Source: Mediterranea sp. An20 (GTDB lineage: Bacteria > Bacteroidota > Bacteroidia > Bacteroidales > Bacteroidaceae). Taken from it: a DNA stretch of 64,000 bases. The stretch spans positions 1-64,000 of the forward strand of contig NZ_NFJV01000015.1 of NCBI RefSeq assembly GCF_002160055.1, written 5' to 3'. Below the pieces are notes generated by a model that was given only the letters and a program-made list of their open reading frames with translations, did no database searches and was not told the DNA's origin. Within the stretch, counting starts at the first letter, position 1; each line of letters starts with the position of its first letter. Both the position numbers and the translations under genes were made by a program. Shown here piece by piece: positions 33,315 through 41,557 of the stretch.

Positions 33315-34697
33315 ATGAATATGCAGAGATATACCTTGATAATATTTGCCGTCTTTATGTTGACTTCGTGCGGCATATACACCAACTATGAGCGTCCGTC
33401 ACAAGCTGTGGCAGGCATCGACAGCCTCTACCGCCCCGAAGCACGACCGGACACCACCCGCTCCATCGCCACACTGCGGTGGGAAGAACTCTTCACTGAC
33501 CCACACCTGCAACACCTCATCCGGCAGGGACTTACGGCGAATGCCGACCTGGCAGTAGCCCGTCTGCAGGTGGAGGAAGCGCAAGCCACTCTACGCCAGT
33601 CGAAGCAGGCCTATCTGCCCTCCATACAACTGGACCCGACGGGCACCCTGTCGAGCTTCGACGGTCAGAAGACACAGAAGACGTACAGCCTCGGTGCCTC
33701 GGCATCGTGGGAAATCGACCTCTTCGGTAAGCTGCGCAACAGCAAGAGGCAAGCCCTGGCATCGCTCCTCGCCAGCGATGCTTATAGGCAAGCCATGCAG
33801 ACACAAGTCATCGCTACTGTAGCCGACAGTTACTATGCCCTGCTGATGTTGGACGAACAGATACGCATCACCGAACAGACGGCCGAGAGTTGGCGCGAAT
33901 ATGTCCGCAGCCTTGCAGCCCTGATGCAAGCGGGTCAGGCCGACCGTGCCACACTGACCCAGGCAGAGGCCTCGCGGCTGGCTGCCGAATCATCACTACT
34001 CAGTCTCCAGCAGCAGGCCGTGGAGCAGGAAAATGCCCTTTGCGTCTTTGTAGGATTGACTCCCCGGCACCTGGAACGCAGTACAATGGACAGGCAGCAG
34101 TTTCCTTCCAATCTCAGTGTGGGGGTGCCGCTCGAACTCCTGGCACGTCGTCCCGATGTGCGCCAGGCCGAAGCCCAACTGATGCAAGCCTTCTATGCTA
34201 CAAACTCTGCCCGTGCAGCTTTCTATCCTTCGATAACCCTCAGCGGTTCGGCAGGATGGACCAACAGCGGGGGGGCAGCCATCACTAATCCTGGCGCATG
34301 GCTGCTTCAGGCCGTCGGCTCGCTGGTACAACCCCTTTTCAACCGTGGACAGAACCTGGCCAACCTGAAAATTGCCAAGGCACAGCAGGAGGAAGCTGTA
34401 CTGCAATTCCGCCAGTCGCTGCTTGATGCGGGCAATGAGGTGAACAACGCCCTGGTCCAATGGCAGACTGCCCGCGAACGCATCCGGCTGGACAGCGGTC
34501 AGGTAGAACAGCTCGCCCTCACCGTGGACGACACAGAACTACTGATGGAAAATTCGGCAGACACGAACTACCTCCAGGTGCTCACTGCCCGCCAGTCGCT
34601 GCTTTCGGCACAGTTGACAGTTGCCTCGGACCGTTACGACGAAATACAGGGCGTAATAAACTTGTACCATGCCTTAGGCGGAGGTACCGAACCCTGA
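33315..34697 (+). CDS. TolC/OprM-type outer-membrane efflux lipoprotein (NodT family)
   Basis: The ATG at 33315 gives 460 residues starting MNMQRYTLIIFAVFMLTSCG, a lipoprotein signal with Cys19; an in-frame ATG at 33225 would put 30 odd residues before the signal. Two OEP repeats are visible, each with long helices and conserved endings such as SYYALLMLDEQIRITEQT and LPSIQLDPTG/YPSITLSGSAG. It forms the trimeric outer-membrane duct for the RND pump. The GC-rich coding contrasts with the AT-rich repeat region before it. It converges on the MATE gene with an 18-base gap. Confidence 0.94.
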   Translation: MNMQRYTLIIFAVFMLTSCGIYTNYERPSQAVAGIDSLYRPEARPDTTRSIATLRWEELFTDPHLQHLIRQGLTANADLAVARLQVEEAQATLRQSKQAYLPSIQLDPTGTLSSFDGQKTQKTYSLGASASWEIDLFGKLRNSKRQALASLLASDAYRQAMQTQVIATVADSYYALLMLDEQIRITEQTAESWREYVRSLAALMQAGQADRATLTQAEASRLAAESSLLSLQQQAVEQENALCVFVGLTPRHLERSTMDRQQFPSNLSVGVPLELLARRPDVRQAEAQLMQAFYATNSARAAFYPSITLSGSAGWTNSGGAAITNPGAWLLQAVGSLVQPLFNRGQNLANLKIAKAQQEEAVLQFRQSLLDAGNEVNNALVQWQTARERIRLDSGQVEQLALTVDDTELLMENSADTNYLQVLTARQSLLSAQLTVASDRYDEIQGVINLYHALGGGTEP

Positions 34698-34715
34698 TAC
34701 ACCTGCAATCACTCT

Positions 34716-36104
34716 TCATAAATAACTCTCATAAGACCGTTCCCGTCTGTGACAGATAGGAGCGGCTATTTTCATCCGATAATAACAGAATATGCCTACC
34801 ACATCCGCCAACGCCCACCCGATAGGAATGGACCACCAGATGCCCGACACTCCTACGAACGTAGATGCCAGCCAATAAGACAAAGCGACACGCACCCCCA
34901 GCGACAATACTGTCAGCACCACCGACATGCCCGGCATACGGACGGCCCGATAGTAACCATAAAGCAAGAACAGAATGCCGATGCCCGGATAGAATGCTCC
35001 CTCAATGCGCAGATACTCCACCCCGACACGCAGGATCTCTGTCTCCTCCGGCCGTACAAACACCAGCATCAGCGGTCGGGCAAACACAAATACCAGCACT
35101 GACACCGCCAGCGAAAACACCACCGAGGTGACAAACGCGCTCCGTACTCCCCGGCGGATACGTTCATGCTTCTGCGCCCCGAAATTCTGTGCTATGAATG
35201 TTGAGAAGGCATTACCGAACTCCTGCACAGGCATATAGGCAAACGAATCTATCTTGACCGCAGCGGCAAAAGCAGCCATCACCACCGTGCCGAAACTGTT
35301 CACCAAGCCCTGAACCAGCAGGATACCAAAGTTCATCACCGACTGCTGCACACAAGTAAGAAAGGAGAAAGACGTAATCTCGTGCAGCGTCACCCGGTCG
35401 AACACAGCATCTGCACGCCGCACTCTCAACTCCGGCCTGCACACCCACAGCCACACGGACAACCCCACAGCCGACAAGCCCTGCGACACTACCGTAGCAG
35501 CCGCTGCTCCCTCAATGCCCCAGCCGAAAGTCAAGATAAAGAGCAAGTCCAGCCCAATGTTCAACACCACCGAACCTGCCAGGAACCACAGAGGCGTCAC
35601 CGCATCGCCCACGGCACGCAGCAACGCCGCCCCGTAATTGTAAAGGAAAGTAAAGGGAATGCCCCAGTATATGACCCACAGATAACTGCGCATCATATCA
35701 TAGATGTCGTCTGGTGTCTGAAGCAGGCGTAACACCGGGTCGAGCGTGGTCAGCATCAGCCCCGTAAGCACCACTGCCACTGCCCCGATAAACGAAAACG
35801 ACACAAAGATGCTGCGCCTCAAACCTACTCTGTCGCCCGCTCCAAAACGGAGCGAGAACACAGTGCCGCTACCCAGCGACAACCCCAACAGGATGCTGAT
35901 GAGAAACGTCATCAGTGCGTAAGCCGAACCTACCGCCGCCAATGCCCCCGAACCAATACACCGTCCTACGATAAGCGTATCGGCTATGTTGTAGCATTGT
36001 TGCAAAAGAGACCCTGCCATCATGGGCAGGGTAAAACGAAGCAGGGTACCGGTAATGGGTCCTTGCGTCAGGTCGCCTTTCTGTAGATTCGGAGTCGGTT
36101 GCAT
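34716..36104 (-). CDS. MATE-family multidrug exporter
   Basis: This 462-residue protein has 12 predicted membrane segments in two homologous bundles. The N-terminus shows the typical MATE pattern LLRFTLPMMAGSLLQQCYNIADTLIVGRCIGSGALAAVGSAYALM. It exports drugs or metabolites using a sodium or proton gradient. Its close relatives in Bacteroides are annotated as DinF/NorM-like MATE transporters; the substrate is unknown. The neighbouring RND operon is convergent and independent. Confidence 0.93.
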   Translation of the reverse strand: MQPTPNLQKGDLTQGPITGTLLRFTLPMMAGSLLQQCYNIADTLIVGRCIGSGALAAVGSAYALMTFLISILLGLSLGSGTVFSLRFGAGDRVGLRRSIFVSFSFIGAVAVVLTGLMLTTLDPVLRLLQTPDDIYDMMRSYLWVIYWGIPFTFLYNYGAALLRAVGDAVTPLWFLAGSVVLNIGLDLLFILTFGWGIEGAAAATVVSQGLSAVGLSVWLWVCRPELRVRRADAVFDRVTLHEITSFSFLTCVQQSVMNFGILLVQGLVNSFGTVVMAAFAAAVKIDSFAYMPVQEFGNAFSTFIAQNFGAQKHERIRRGVRSAFVTSVVFSLAVSVLVFVFARPLMLVFVRPEETEILRVGVEYLRIEGAFYPGIGILFLLYGYYRAVRMPGMSVVLTVLSLGVRVALSYWLASTFVGVSGIWWSIPIGWALADVVGIFCYYRMKIAAPICHRRERSYESYL

Positions 36105-36225
36105 ATCTTCAGGTTTGTTTCGGGACGCAAAGGTACGGAATTAATCCGGACAATGTATCAAGAAACGGAATCATACGCCTGGCATACCCGGCTCCTGATC
36201 CTGTGCGGAAACTGAGAAACAAAAT

Positions 36226-36651
36226 TTATAACAGTTTCTCCTCCCCGTCTTTCTGCTTCACTTTCAGTTCAATCAGGAAAGCCACCAGCAGACCGGCACC
36301 GCCCATCAGCAAGACACAGGCACTAAAGATTGTAGCCACAATCGTGTTAGAATTATAATACAAGTCGCCGGGAAACTCAGGAATGGTATTCCAACAGATG
36401 AAATAACCCAGCAAGACGCCGAGACCAATGCCCATCAGCAGACAGCCCCACTTCAGAGGGGAGAACGAGAGCCTGAACTTGAAGTTCAGCCCATACTGCA
36501 GTTTGGGAATTCCCTGTACGTGCAGGTCGGCCATACGCTCAATCATCATCATCCGCTCACGACGGCACACAAAGAGTTCAAACAACTTGTAAATACCTAA
36601 TGTAATAGTGCCAACAACAACAATAGGAACTAAAAAATCAAAATCAAACAT
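36226..36651 (-). CDS. small membrane protein, DUF6249-like, probable ECF sigma target
   Basis: This 141-residue protein has three predicted membrane segments (about 7-27, 69-87, 104-127) with a basic cytoplasmic stretch CRRERMMMIERMADLHVQGIPKLQYG between the first two. It resembles Bacteroides proteins called DUF6249 domain-containing, with unknown function. Its minus-strand promoter at 36697-36725 matches, base for base in both boxes, the promoter of the divergent ECF sigma gene, so it is likely in the same regulon and may itself tune the sigma response. Confidence 0.75.
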   Translation of the reverse strand: MFDFDFLVPIVVVGTITLGIYKLFELFVCRRERMMMIERMADLHVQGIPKLQYGLNFKFRLSFSPLKWGCLLMGIGLGVLLGYFICWNTIPEFPGDLYYNSNTIVATIFSACVLLMGGAGLLVAFLIELKVKQKDGEEKLL

Positions 36652-36696
36652 ACTTTCAATCGTTTTAAAGGTTAATAATCGAATTCGTTGTACCTG

Positions 36697-36725
36697 TTAG
36701 ACGCAGCCCCGCAAGAAAGGTTACA
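36697..36725 (-). promoter_or_regulatory. ECF-type promoter of the DUF6249-like gene
   Basis: On the minus strand, TGTAACC (36725-36719) and CGTCTAA (36703-36697) are separated by 15 bases, the classic ECF arrangement. The boxes and flanks (TTT after -35, CTG before -10, C after it) are identical to those of the divergent promoter at 36811. The leader to the ATG at 36651 is about 40 bases. Confidence 0.8.
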
Positions 36726-36810
36726 CATCCGCAAGAAAAAATATTCGGCCAACTGCAACGGCTATACTGTAACAGGTTTGCGCTCCGGAAAAGAAAAAAA
36801 GCAGACTTCC

Positions 36811-36839
36811 TGTAACCTTTCCAACAAAACTGCGTCTAA
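36811..36839 (+). promoter_or_regulatory. ECF-type promoter of the sigma factor gene
   Basis: TGTAACC (36811-36817) and CGTCTAA (36833-36839) are 15 bases apart. The expected start of transcription is about 36846, only a few bases before the ATG at 36849. This indicates autoregulation and a nearly leaderless mRNA. Confidence 0.8.
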
Positions 36840-36848
36840 CAAACGAAT

Positions 36849-37403
36849 ATGGACAGAAACGAAGCACATATCATCCTGCGCATCCTTAACGGAGAGACTT
36901 CCTTGTTCGGGTACTTCCTGCAGAAGTACGGCGAACAGGTGTTTCACCTTATTCTCCGCATCGTGGGCAACCGCGAAGATGCCGAAGAGCTGACGCAGGA
37001 TGTGTTTCTCAAAGCCTTCGGGCAACTGTCCGGTTTCCGGGGAAAGAGCAGCTTTTCTACCTGGCTTTACGCCATAGCCTACCATACGGCCGTTTCGCAT
37101 GTGCGCAAACAGAATTTCGCTACCAGTGTCATGGACGAACAGGAACTGTCTGCTCTTTCGGACAAAGTGGTAGACGAAGCCTTGGACGAAGAGAACGAAG
37201 AACGCATCGCCTTGCTCCACCACGCCATCGGGCAACTGGAAGCGGAAGAACAAGCCATCGTCACCCTATTTTACGAAGAAGAAAAAAGCCTGCACGACTT
37301 GGCACGCATCACGGGACTGACGGAAAGCAACCTGAAGGTGAAGCTGCACCGCATCCGCAAGAAACTGTATCTGTTGATGAAAAAAGAGGAGGAAAAACTA
37401 TGA
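36849..37403 (+). CDS. ECF (RpoE-like) RNA polymerase sigma factor
   Basis: This 184-residue sigma-70 family factor has region 2 (YFLQKYGEQVFHLILRIVGNREDAEELTQDVFLKAFGQL, then FSTWLYAIAYHTAVSHVRK) and region 4 (LEAEEQAIVTLFYEEEKSLHDLARITGLTESNLKVKLHRIRKKL). There is no long N- or C-terminal extension. It overlaps the next gene by four bases (ATGA), the usual sigma/anti-sigma pairing. The matching promoters at 36697 and 36811 suggest that it drives its own operon and the divergent membrane protein. Confidence 0.94.
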   Translation: MDRNEAHIILRILNGETSLFGYFLQKYGEQVFHLILRIVGNREDAEELTQDVFLKAFGQLSGFRGKSSFSTWLYAIAYHTAVSHVRKQNFATSVMDEQELSALSDKVVDEALDEENEERIALLHHAIGQLEAEEQAIVTLFYEEEKSLHDLARITGLTESNLKVKLHRIRKKLYLLMKKEEEKL

Positions 37404-37780
37404 ATGAACTGAAAGACAAAGCCCTGAGAAAAGCTCTGAAACGGGAAGAGAACATGCCGCACCTCTCTCCCAATTTCTGTTTCCGCACCCTGCAACGGAT
37501 AGACGAACTGGCACGACTGCGCGAGAAACAGGCTGAACGACGGCAACTGGCAGCCATCACGACGGCAGCAGTTCTGCTGGCGGGCAGCGGTGTGTTTGTT
37601 CTTTTCTGCCTCTTCGGCGACAGACTGCGGCAAGCGTTCAGGCAATTGTGGGAGACAGGAAGAAATGCCGACTACGGACCGATGCTCTTCCTGGCTGCAC
37701 TGGTCCTTATCCTGCTGGGACTTGACTACATGATGCGCCGCACCTACTATTCCCGACAGAACAAGCGAAAAAGCTCTTAA
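37400..37780 (+). CDS. putative membrane anti-sigma factor
   Basis: This 126-residue protein has a basic and acidic helical cytoplasmic N-terminus (about 1-50) and two membrane segments (about 51-72 and 93-111) joined by a short outer loop. No zinc-binding H-x3-C-x2-C motif is present. Position and four-base overlap with the sigma gene suggest that the N-terminus binds and holds the sigma factor. It belongs to no family I can name. It converges on the flavodoxin-like gene with one base between the stops. Confidence 0.65.
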   Translation: MNELKDKALRKALKREENMPHLSPNFCFRTLQRIDELARLREKQAERRQLAAITTAAVLLAGSGVFVLFCLFGDRLRQAFRQLWETGRNADYGPMLFLAALVLILLGLDYMMRRTYYSRQNKRKSS

Positions 37781-37781
37781 A

Positions 37782-38354
37782 TCAGTCTAAACGCCGCACG
37801 GCCCTGCGGCACCGCTCCAGGTTGCGTTCCGTCAGCGGATGCGTCTTCGTGCCTCCCCGCTCGATAGAACGCACAATACGGAAACCGCTCCACTTCAGAA
37901 TCTCCCGCAAGGCCCGCACGGTGCCCCGCGACTGCCGGAACCAGATGTTGAAAGGCCAGGGCGTGGTGCAGGCAGTAACCAGTATGGCCCGTTTCCCTTT
38001 GTGCAGCGGCAACGGCATTCCGTGCGGGCTCTCCCCCATCAGGCCATACACGATGCGGTCGAACAGCACTTTCAATGTACCCGGCATATTGCCCCAGTAA
38101 CACGGCGAACCGACGACCAGCACATCTGCCGCTCCAATAAGCGACAACATCCGCTGTGCATCGTCTGAGGGCAAGATGCAATGCCCGCTTGTGCGACACT
38201 TCATGCAGCCCGTACACGGACGGACTGCCAGATGCGACACCGTTTCATACATCACCTCATATCCTAACCCTTCGGCCTCCTGCTTCATGGCATCCAGCAT
38301 ACGCGAAATGTTTCCTCCGCACCGGGGACTGGCATTCAATATCAGTATTTTCAT
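37782..38354 (-). CDS. flavodoxin-like NADPH-dependent FMN reductase / iron-sulfur flavoprotein-like
   Basis: This 190-residue protein starts MKILILNASPRCGGNISRML, the FMN-phosphate loop of the flavodoxin-like fold. PCTGCMKCRTSGHCILPSDD (about 47-66) follows, a Cys-rich loop that in related proteins binds an iron-sulfur cluster or only structures the active site. SPCYWGNMPGTLKVLFDR is the FMN-isoalloxazine region. Substrate unknown. Confidence 0.87.
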   Translation of the reverse strand: MKILILNASPRCGGNISRMLDAMKQEAEGLGYEVMYETVSHLAVRPCTGCMKCRTSGHCILPSDDAQRMLSLIGAADVLVVGSPCYWGNMPGTLKVLFDRIVYGLMGESPHGMPLPLHKGKRAILVTACTTPWPFNIWFRQSRGTVRALREILKWSGFRIVRSIERGGTKTHPLTERNLERCRRAVRRLD

Positions 38355-38397
38355 TTTGTTTAAGAAGGAATAAAACAGGCAAACAAGAGGTTATCAC

Positions 38398-38405
38398 TAT
38401 ATTTG
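38398..38405 (+). promoter_or_regulatory. -7 box (TATATTTG) of the patatin-like gene
   Basis: TATATTTG fits TAnnTTTG and lies 28 bases before the ATG at 38434. A -33 element is not clear. Confidence 0.55.
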
Positions 38406-38433
38406 CCCGCATAAAACATCTATTTTCAAGTAT

Positions 38434-39222
38434 ATGGAACTGCAACAACCGAACACCGGACAGCGCGTCGCCCTGGTCCTCTCCATGGGTGGTGCCCGAG
38501 GCATTGCCCACATCGGCGTCATAGAAGAACTGGTGAAACAGGGTTATGAGATAACCTCCATCGCCGGAAGCTCAATGGGAGCCATGGTGGGCGCCATGTA
38601 TGCCACCGGCCAATTGGAGGCATGCAAACAGTGGCTCTGCACCTGGAACAAACGGAAAATGTGGCACCTCGCCGACCTCAGCCTGAGCAGCGACGGCATT
38701 GTGAAAGGCGACCGCTTTATCCGCGAACTGAAACAAATCCTGCCGGATGTCAACATCGAGGATTTGCCCATTCCCTACGTGGCCATGGCTACCGACATTG
38801 TAAGCGAACAGGAGGTGAAGTTCGACCGGGGCAGCCTGTTCGATGCCATCCGTGCCTCCATCTCCATCCCGATGCTGTTCCGTCCTTTCCACCGGGGTGA
38901 CCACCAACTGCTGGTGGATGGCGGCATCTTGAATCCGCTTCCCCTGAACCATGCCGTGCGCACACCCGGCGACCTGCTCGTGGCAGTGGATGTAAACGCT
39001 CCCGCCGGAAAGAAAGGCAGGAAGCGTCTGAATCCCTACCAACTGATAACCAAATCCTCGCGCCTGATGATGCAGCAAATCACCCGATACGAACTGGCTC
39101 AAACTCCACCCGACCTTCTCATCAGCCTTTGCGGAGAAGACTACGACATGATGGAATTCTTCCACGCCGAAAAAATCGTGGAGGCCGGGCGCCGGGCTGC
39201 TAAAGAGATGCTGCGTCGTTAA
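38434..39222 (+). CDS. patatin-like phospholipase (RssA-type)
   Basis: This 262-residue protein has the oxyanion-hole motif MGGARG (18-23), the nucleophile S47 in GSSMG, and the DGG motif in LLVDGGILNPLP, which carries the aspartate of the Ser-Asp dyad. This is a complete catalytic set for a lipid acyl hydrolase. It has no signal peptide, so it is probably cytoplasmic or on the inner membrane. The last 23 bases overlap the 3' end of the convergent nadE gene. Confidence 0.92.
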   Translation: MELQQPNTGQRVALVLSMGGARGIAHIGVIEELVKQGYEITSIAGSSMGAMVGAMYATGQLEACKQWLCTWNKRKMWHLADLSLSSDGIVKGDRFIRELKQILPDVNIEDLPIPYVAMATDIVSEQEVKFDRGSLFDAIRASISIPMLFRPFHRGDHQLLVDGGILNPLPLNHAVRTPGDLLVAVDVNAPAGKKGRKRLNPYQLITKSSRLMMQQITRYELAQTPPDLLISLCGEDYDMMEFFHAEKIVEAGRRAAKEMLRR

Positions 39223-41125
39223 GCCAGGCATCAGCCGAAGCATCACTCGGCATGCGCCAGTCGCCACGCGGACTGAGCGACACGCTTCCCACCTTGGGCC
39301 CGTCGGGCAGGCAGGAACGCTTGAACTGCTGGTTGAAGAAACGGCGGCAGAATGTGGTCAGCCATTTCTTGATGGTAGCCTCATCGTAGGTACCCTTGAA
39401 GGTGCGCACAGCCAGGTAATAGATTTTGGATGGCCCAAAGCCGAAGCGCAGGAAATAATAAAGGAAGAAGTCGTGCAGTTCGTAAGGTCCTACCAAGTCT
39501 TCCGTTATCTGCTGGATAGTGCCGTCCGAAGCAGCGGGAATCAGTTCGGGGCTGATGGGCGTATCTACGATGTCCAGCAATGTGTCGCGTGTGGCTTCGT
39601 CTGCACTGTGGCCTGCCACCCATTTCACCAGATGCTTCACCAGCGTCTTGGGCACACTGGCATTGACTCCATACATCGACATGTGGTCGCCGTTGTAGGT
39701 AGCCCACCCTAACGCCAGCTCTGAAAGGTCGCCCGTGCCGACAACCAAACCTCCTGTCTGGTTGGCTATGTCCATCAGAATCTGGGTACGTTCGCGGGCC
39801 TGCGAATTTTCATAGGTCACATCATGCACCTCCGGGTCGTGTCCGATGTCGTGGAAATGCTGGAGGCAAGCGGCCCGGATGCTCACCTCACGCACCGTAA
39901 TGCCAAGCAGTTCCATCAGTCTGACGGCATTGTCGTGCGTGCGGTCGGTAGTGCCAAATCCCGGCATCGTCACACCGATAATGCCTTTGCGCGACAATTC
40001 CAGTCTGTCGAACGTCTGTACGCACACCAGCAGGGCCAGCGTGGAATCCAACCCGCCGGATATGCCTACTACTGCCGACTTGGCGTGGGTATGCGTCAAC
40101 CGCTGGGCCAGTCCGGCCACTTGTATGGAGAATATTTCACTGCAACGTTCATCCAGTGCGGGTCCCTGAGGAACAAAAGGATGCGGGTCGAAAGTGCGGG
40201 TCAGCTGAAGCTCCGGCAGGTTGACATATTCGGCAGCAATGCGCCGGGGGGCATCCTGGGCCACCAGCGAACGGCAGGAGGCAAATGTCGTATTTACCCG
40301 GCGTTCGGCACGCAGACGTTCCACGTCTATCTCGCTCGTCACTACCTGCTCTTCCAATGAAAAACGCTTGCCTGCAGCCAGCAGACTGCCATTCTCATAA
40401 ATCAGGCCATTGCCTGCAAAGACTACATCGGTGGTAGATTCGCCGAAACCGCACGAACTGAACACATAGCCTGCAATGCACCGGGCAGACTGCTGGGCAA
40501 TGAGCGAACGCAGATAGGCATGCTTGCCCACCCCTTCATTGTCTGCCGACAGGTTGAAAATGATTTCCGCACCCTGCAAGGCCAATGCCGAACTGGGTGG
40601 AACGGGCGCCCAAAGATCCTCGCACAGTTCAATGCCGAAAGTAGTATTCACCGTGTCAAACAGCAAATCTACTCCCATCGGGACGGTCTGCCCGCAAAGA
40701 CGCACGCTCCGTTCGCTCACCTGAGCGGCAGAGGTAAACCAGCGTTTTTCATAAAATTCTTTATAATTGGGCAGATAGGTCTTCGGAACCACTCCCAATA
40801 CACGTCCTTTCTGAATAACTACCGCTGCATTGAGCAACATTCCGTTCAAAGGTACCGACATCCCGAGAATGGAAATAATTTCCAGCTGTCGCGTATTGTT
40901 CAGAATCTGCAGCAGCCCCATCTCAGCGTTCTCCAACAACAGCTGGTGGGCAAACAGGTCACCGCACGTATAACCCGTCAGGCTTAATTCGGGGAAGACA
41001 ATGATTTCTACTCCCCTGCCACAGGCAATGATGATTTCTTTCTCTATCTGAGAAGCATTGAACTTGCAATCGGCCACCTTTACCCGCGGCACGGCTGCTG
41101 CTACTTTCACGAATCCGTAATTCAT
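39200..41125 (-). CDS. nadE: glutamine-dependent NAD(+) synthetase
   Basis: NadE amidates nicotinate adenine dinucleotide to NAD using glutamine. The ATG at 41125 gives 641 residues starting MNYGFVKVAAAVPRVKVADC; an upstream in-frame ATG at 41176 lies before the promoter. The N-terminal nitrilase-type glutaminase has the Glu in FPELSLTGY, the Lys in VPKTYLPNYKEFYEKRWF and the Cys in GIELCEDLWAP. The C-terminal synthetase has the ATP-loop SGGLDSTLALL and STGDLSE-like GTGDLSELALGW. Confidence 0.96.
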   Translation of the reverse strand: MNYGFVKVAAAVPRVKVADCKFNASQIEKEIIIACGRGVEIIVFPELSLTGYTCGDLFAHQLLLENAEMGLLQILNNTRQLEIISILGMSVPLNGMLLNAAVVIQKGRVLGVVPKTYLPNYKEFYEKRWFTSAAQVSERSVRLCGQTVPMGVDLLFDTVNTTFGIELCEDLWAPVPPSSALALQGAEIIFNLSADNEGVGKHAYLRSLIAQQSARCIAGYVFSSCGFGESTTDVVFAGNGLIYENGSLLAAGKRFSLEEQVVTSEIDVERLRAERRVNTTFASCRSLVAQDAPRRIAAEYVNLPELQLTRTFDPHPFVPQGPALDERCSEIFSIQVAGLAQRLTHTHAKSAVVGISGGLDSTLALLVCVQTFDRLELSRKGIIGVTMPGFGTTDRTHDNAVRLMELLGITVREVSIRAACLQHFHDIGHDPEVHDVTYENSQARERTQILMDIANQTGGLVVGTGDLSELALGWATYNGDHMSMYGVNASVPKTLVKHLVKWVAGHSADEATRDTLLDIVDTPISPELIPAASDGTIQQITEDLVGPYELHDFFLYYFLRFGFGPSKIYYLAVRTFKGTYDEATIKKWLTTFCRRFFNQQFKRSCLPDGPKVGSVSLSPRGDWRMPSDASADAWLNDAASL

Positions 41126-41153
41126 AAATACCTTAATTATATAAATGAGTAAA

Positions 41154-41184
41154 CAAAAGTACGACAAATTCTTCATAAGTCAAA
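41154..41184 (-). promoter_or_regulatory. promoter of nadE
   Basis: On the minus strand, TTTG (41184-41181) and TACTTTTG (41161-41154) are separated by 19 bases, a full Bacteroides-type promoter. The leader is about 25 bases. This supports the ATG at 41125 as the start. Confidence 0.75.
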
Positions 41185-41249
41185 AAAAGTAAGCCTTCCA
41201 GGTTGAGGAAAAGAATCTGAATCTTTACACTTGGATTTCTCAAATGGAG

Positions 41250-41312
41250 AGTTACGACGCTCAAAGTCACAGTTAGCGGACTGAAAGTCATAGTTAGCGG
41301 ACTGAAAGCCAC
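41250..41312. repeat. three-copy 21-bp-period intergenic repeat
   Basis: Units start at 41250, 41271 and 41292. The last two are nearly identical, AGTTAGCGGACTGAAAG followed by TCAT or CCAC; the first is AGTTACGACGCTCAAAG. It lies in the 432-base gap between the divergent nadE and ygiQ genes, between nadE's promoter and the array at 41370. Confidence 0.8.
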
Positions 41313-41369
41313 AAAACAGCCAGACAACTGACAATCACAATATTAATTCACACGTATAACGACCCAAGT

Positions 41370-41435
41370 GCTTATCGCTTGGAAGCAGGCTGCTTGTCGC
41401 TTGGAAGCAGACTGCTTATTGCTTAGGAACCAACA
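41370..41435 (+). repeat. three-copy 22-bp-period intergenic repeat, array B
   Basis: Units start at 41370, 41392 and 41414. The first two read GCTTATCGCTTGGAAGCAG and GCTTGTCGCTTGGAAGCAG; the third, GCTTATTGCTTAGGAACCA, is diverged. The core is shared with the arrays at 54979 and, inverted, at 24068. Confidence 0.8.
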
Positions 41436-41545
41436 GCCTGTGCGCCCGCTGTTTTTTGCGAAGAAAACTGCTTCCCGAACCGTTATCCCCGATTCCCGGT
41501 TATGCAAATCTGCACATTCCATGCAATTATCTCACAGATTTTTTC

Positions 41546-41553
41546 TAAGTTTG
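41546..41553 (+). promoter_or_regulatory. -7 box (TAAGTTTG) of the YgiQ gene
   Basis: TAAGTTTG ends four bases before the ATG at 41558. If this box is used, transcription would start at or next to the A of the ATG, giving a leaderless mRNA. Confidence 0.6.
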
Positions 41554-41557
41554 CGAC

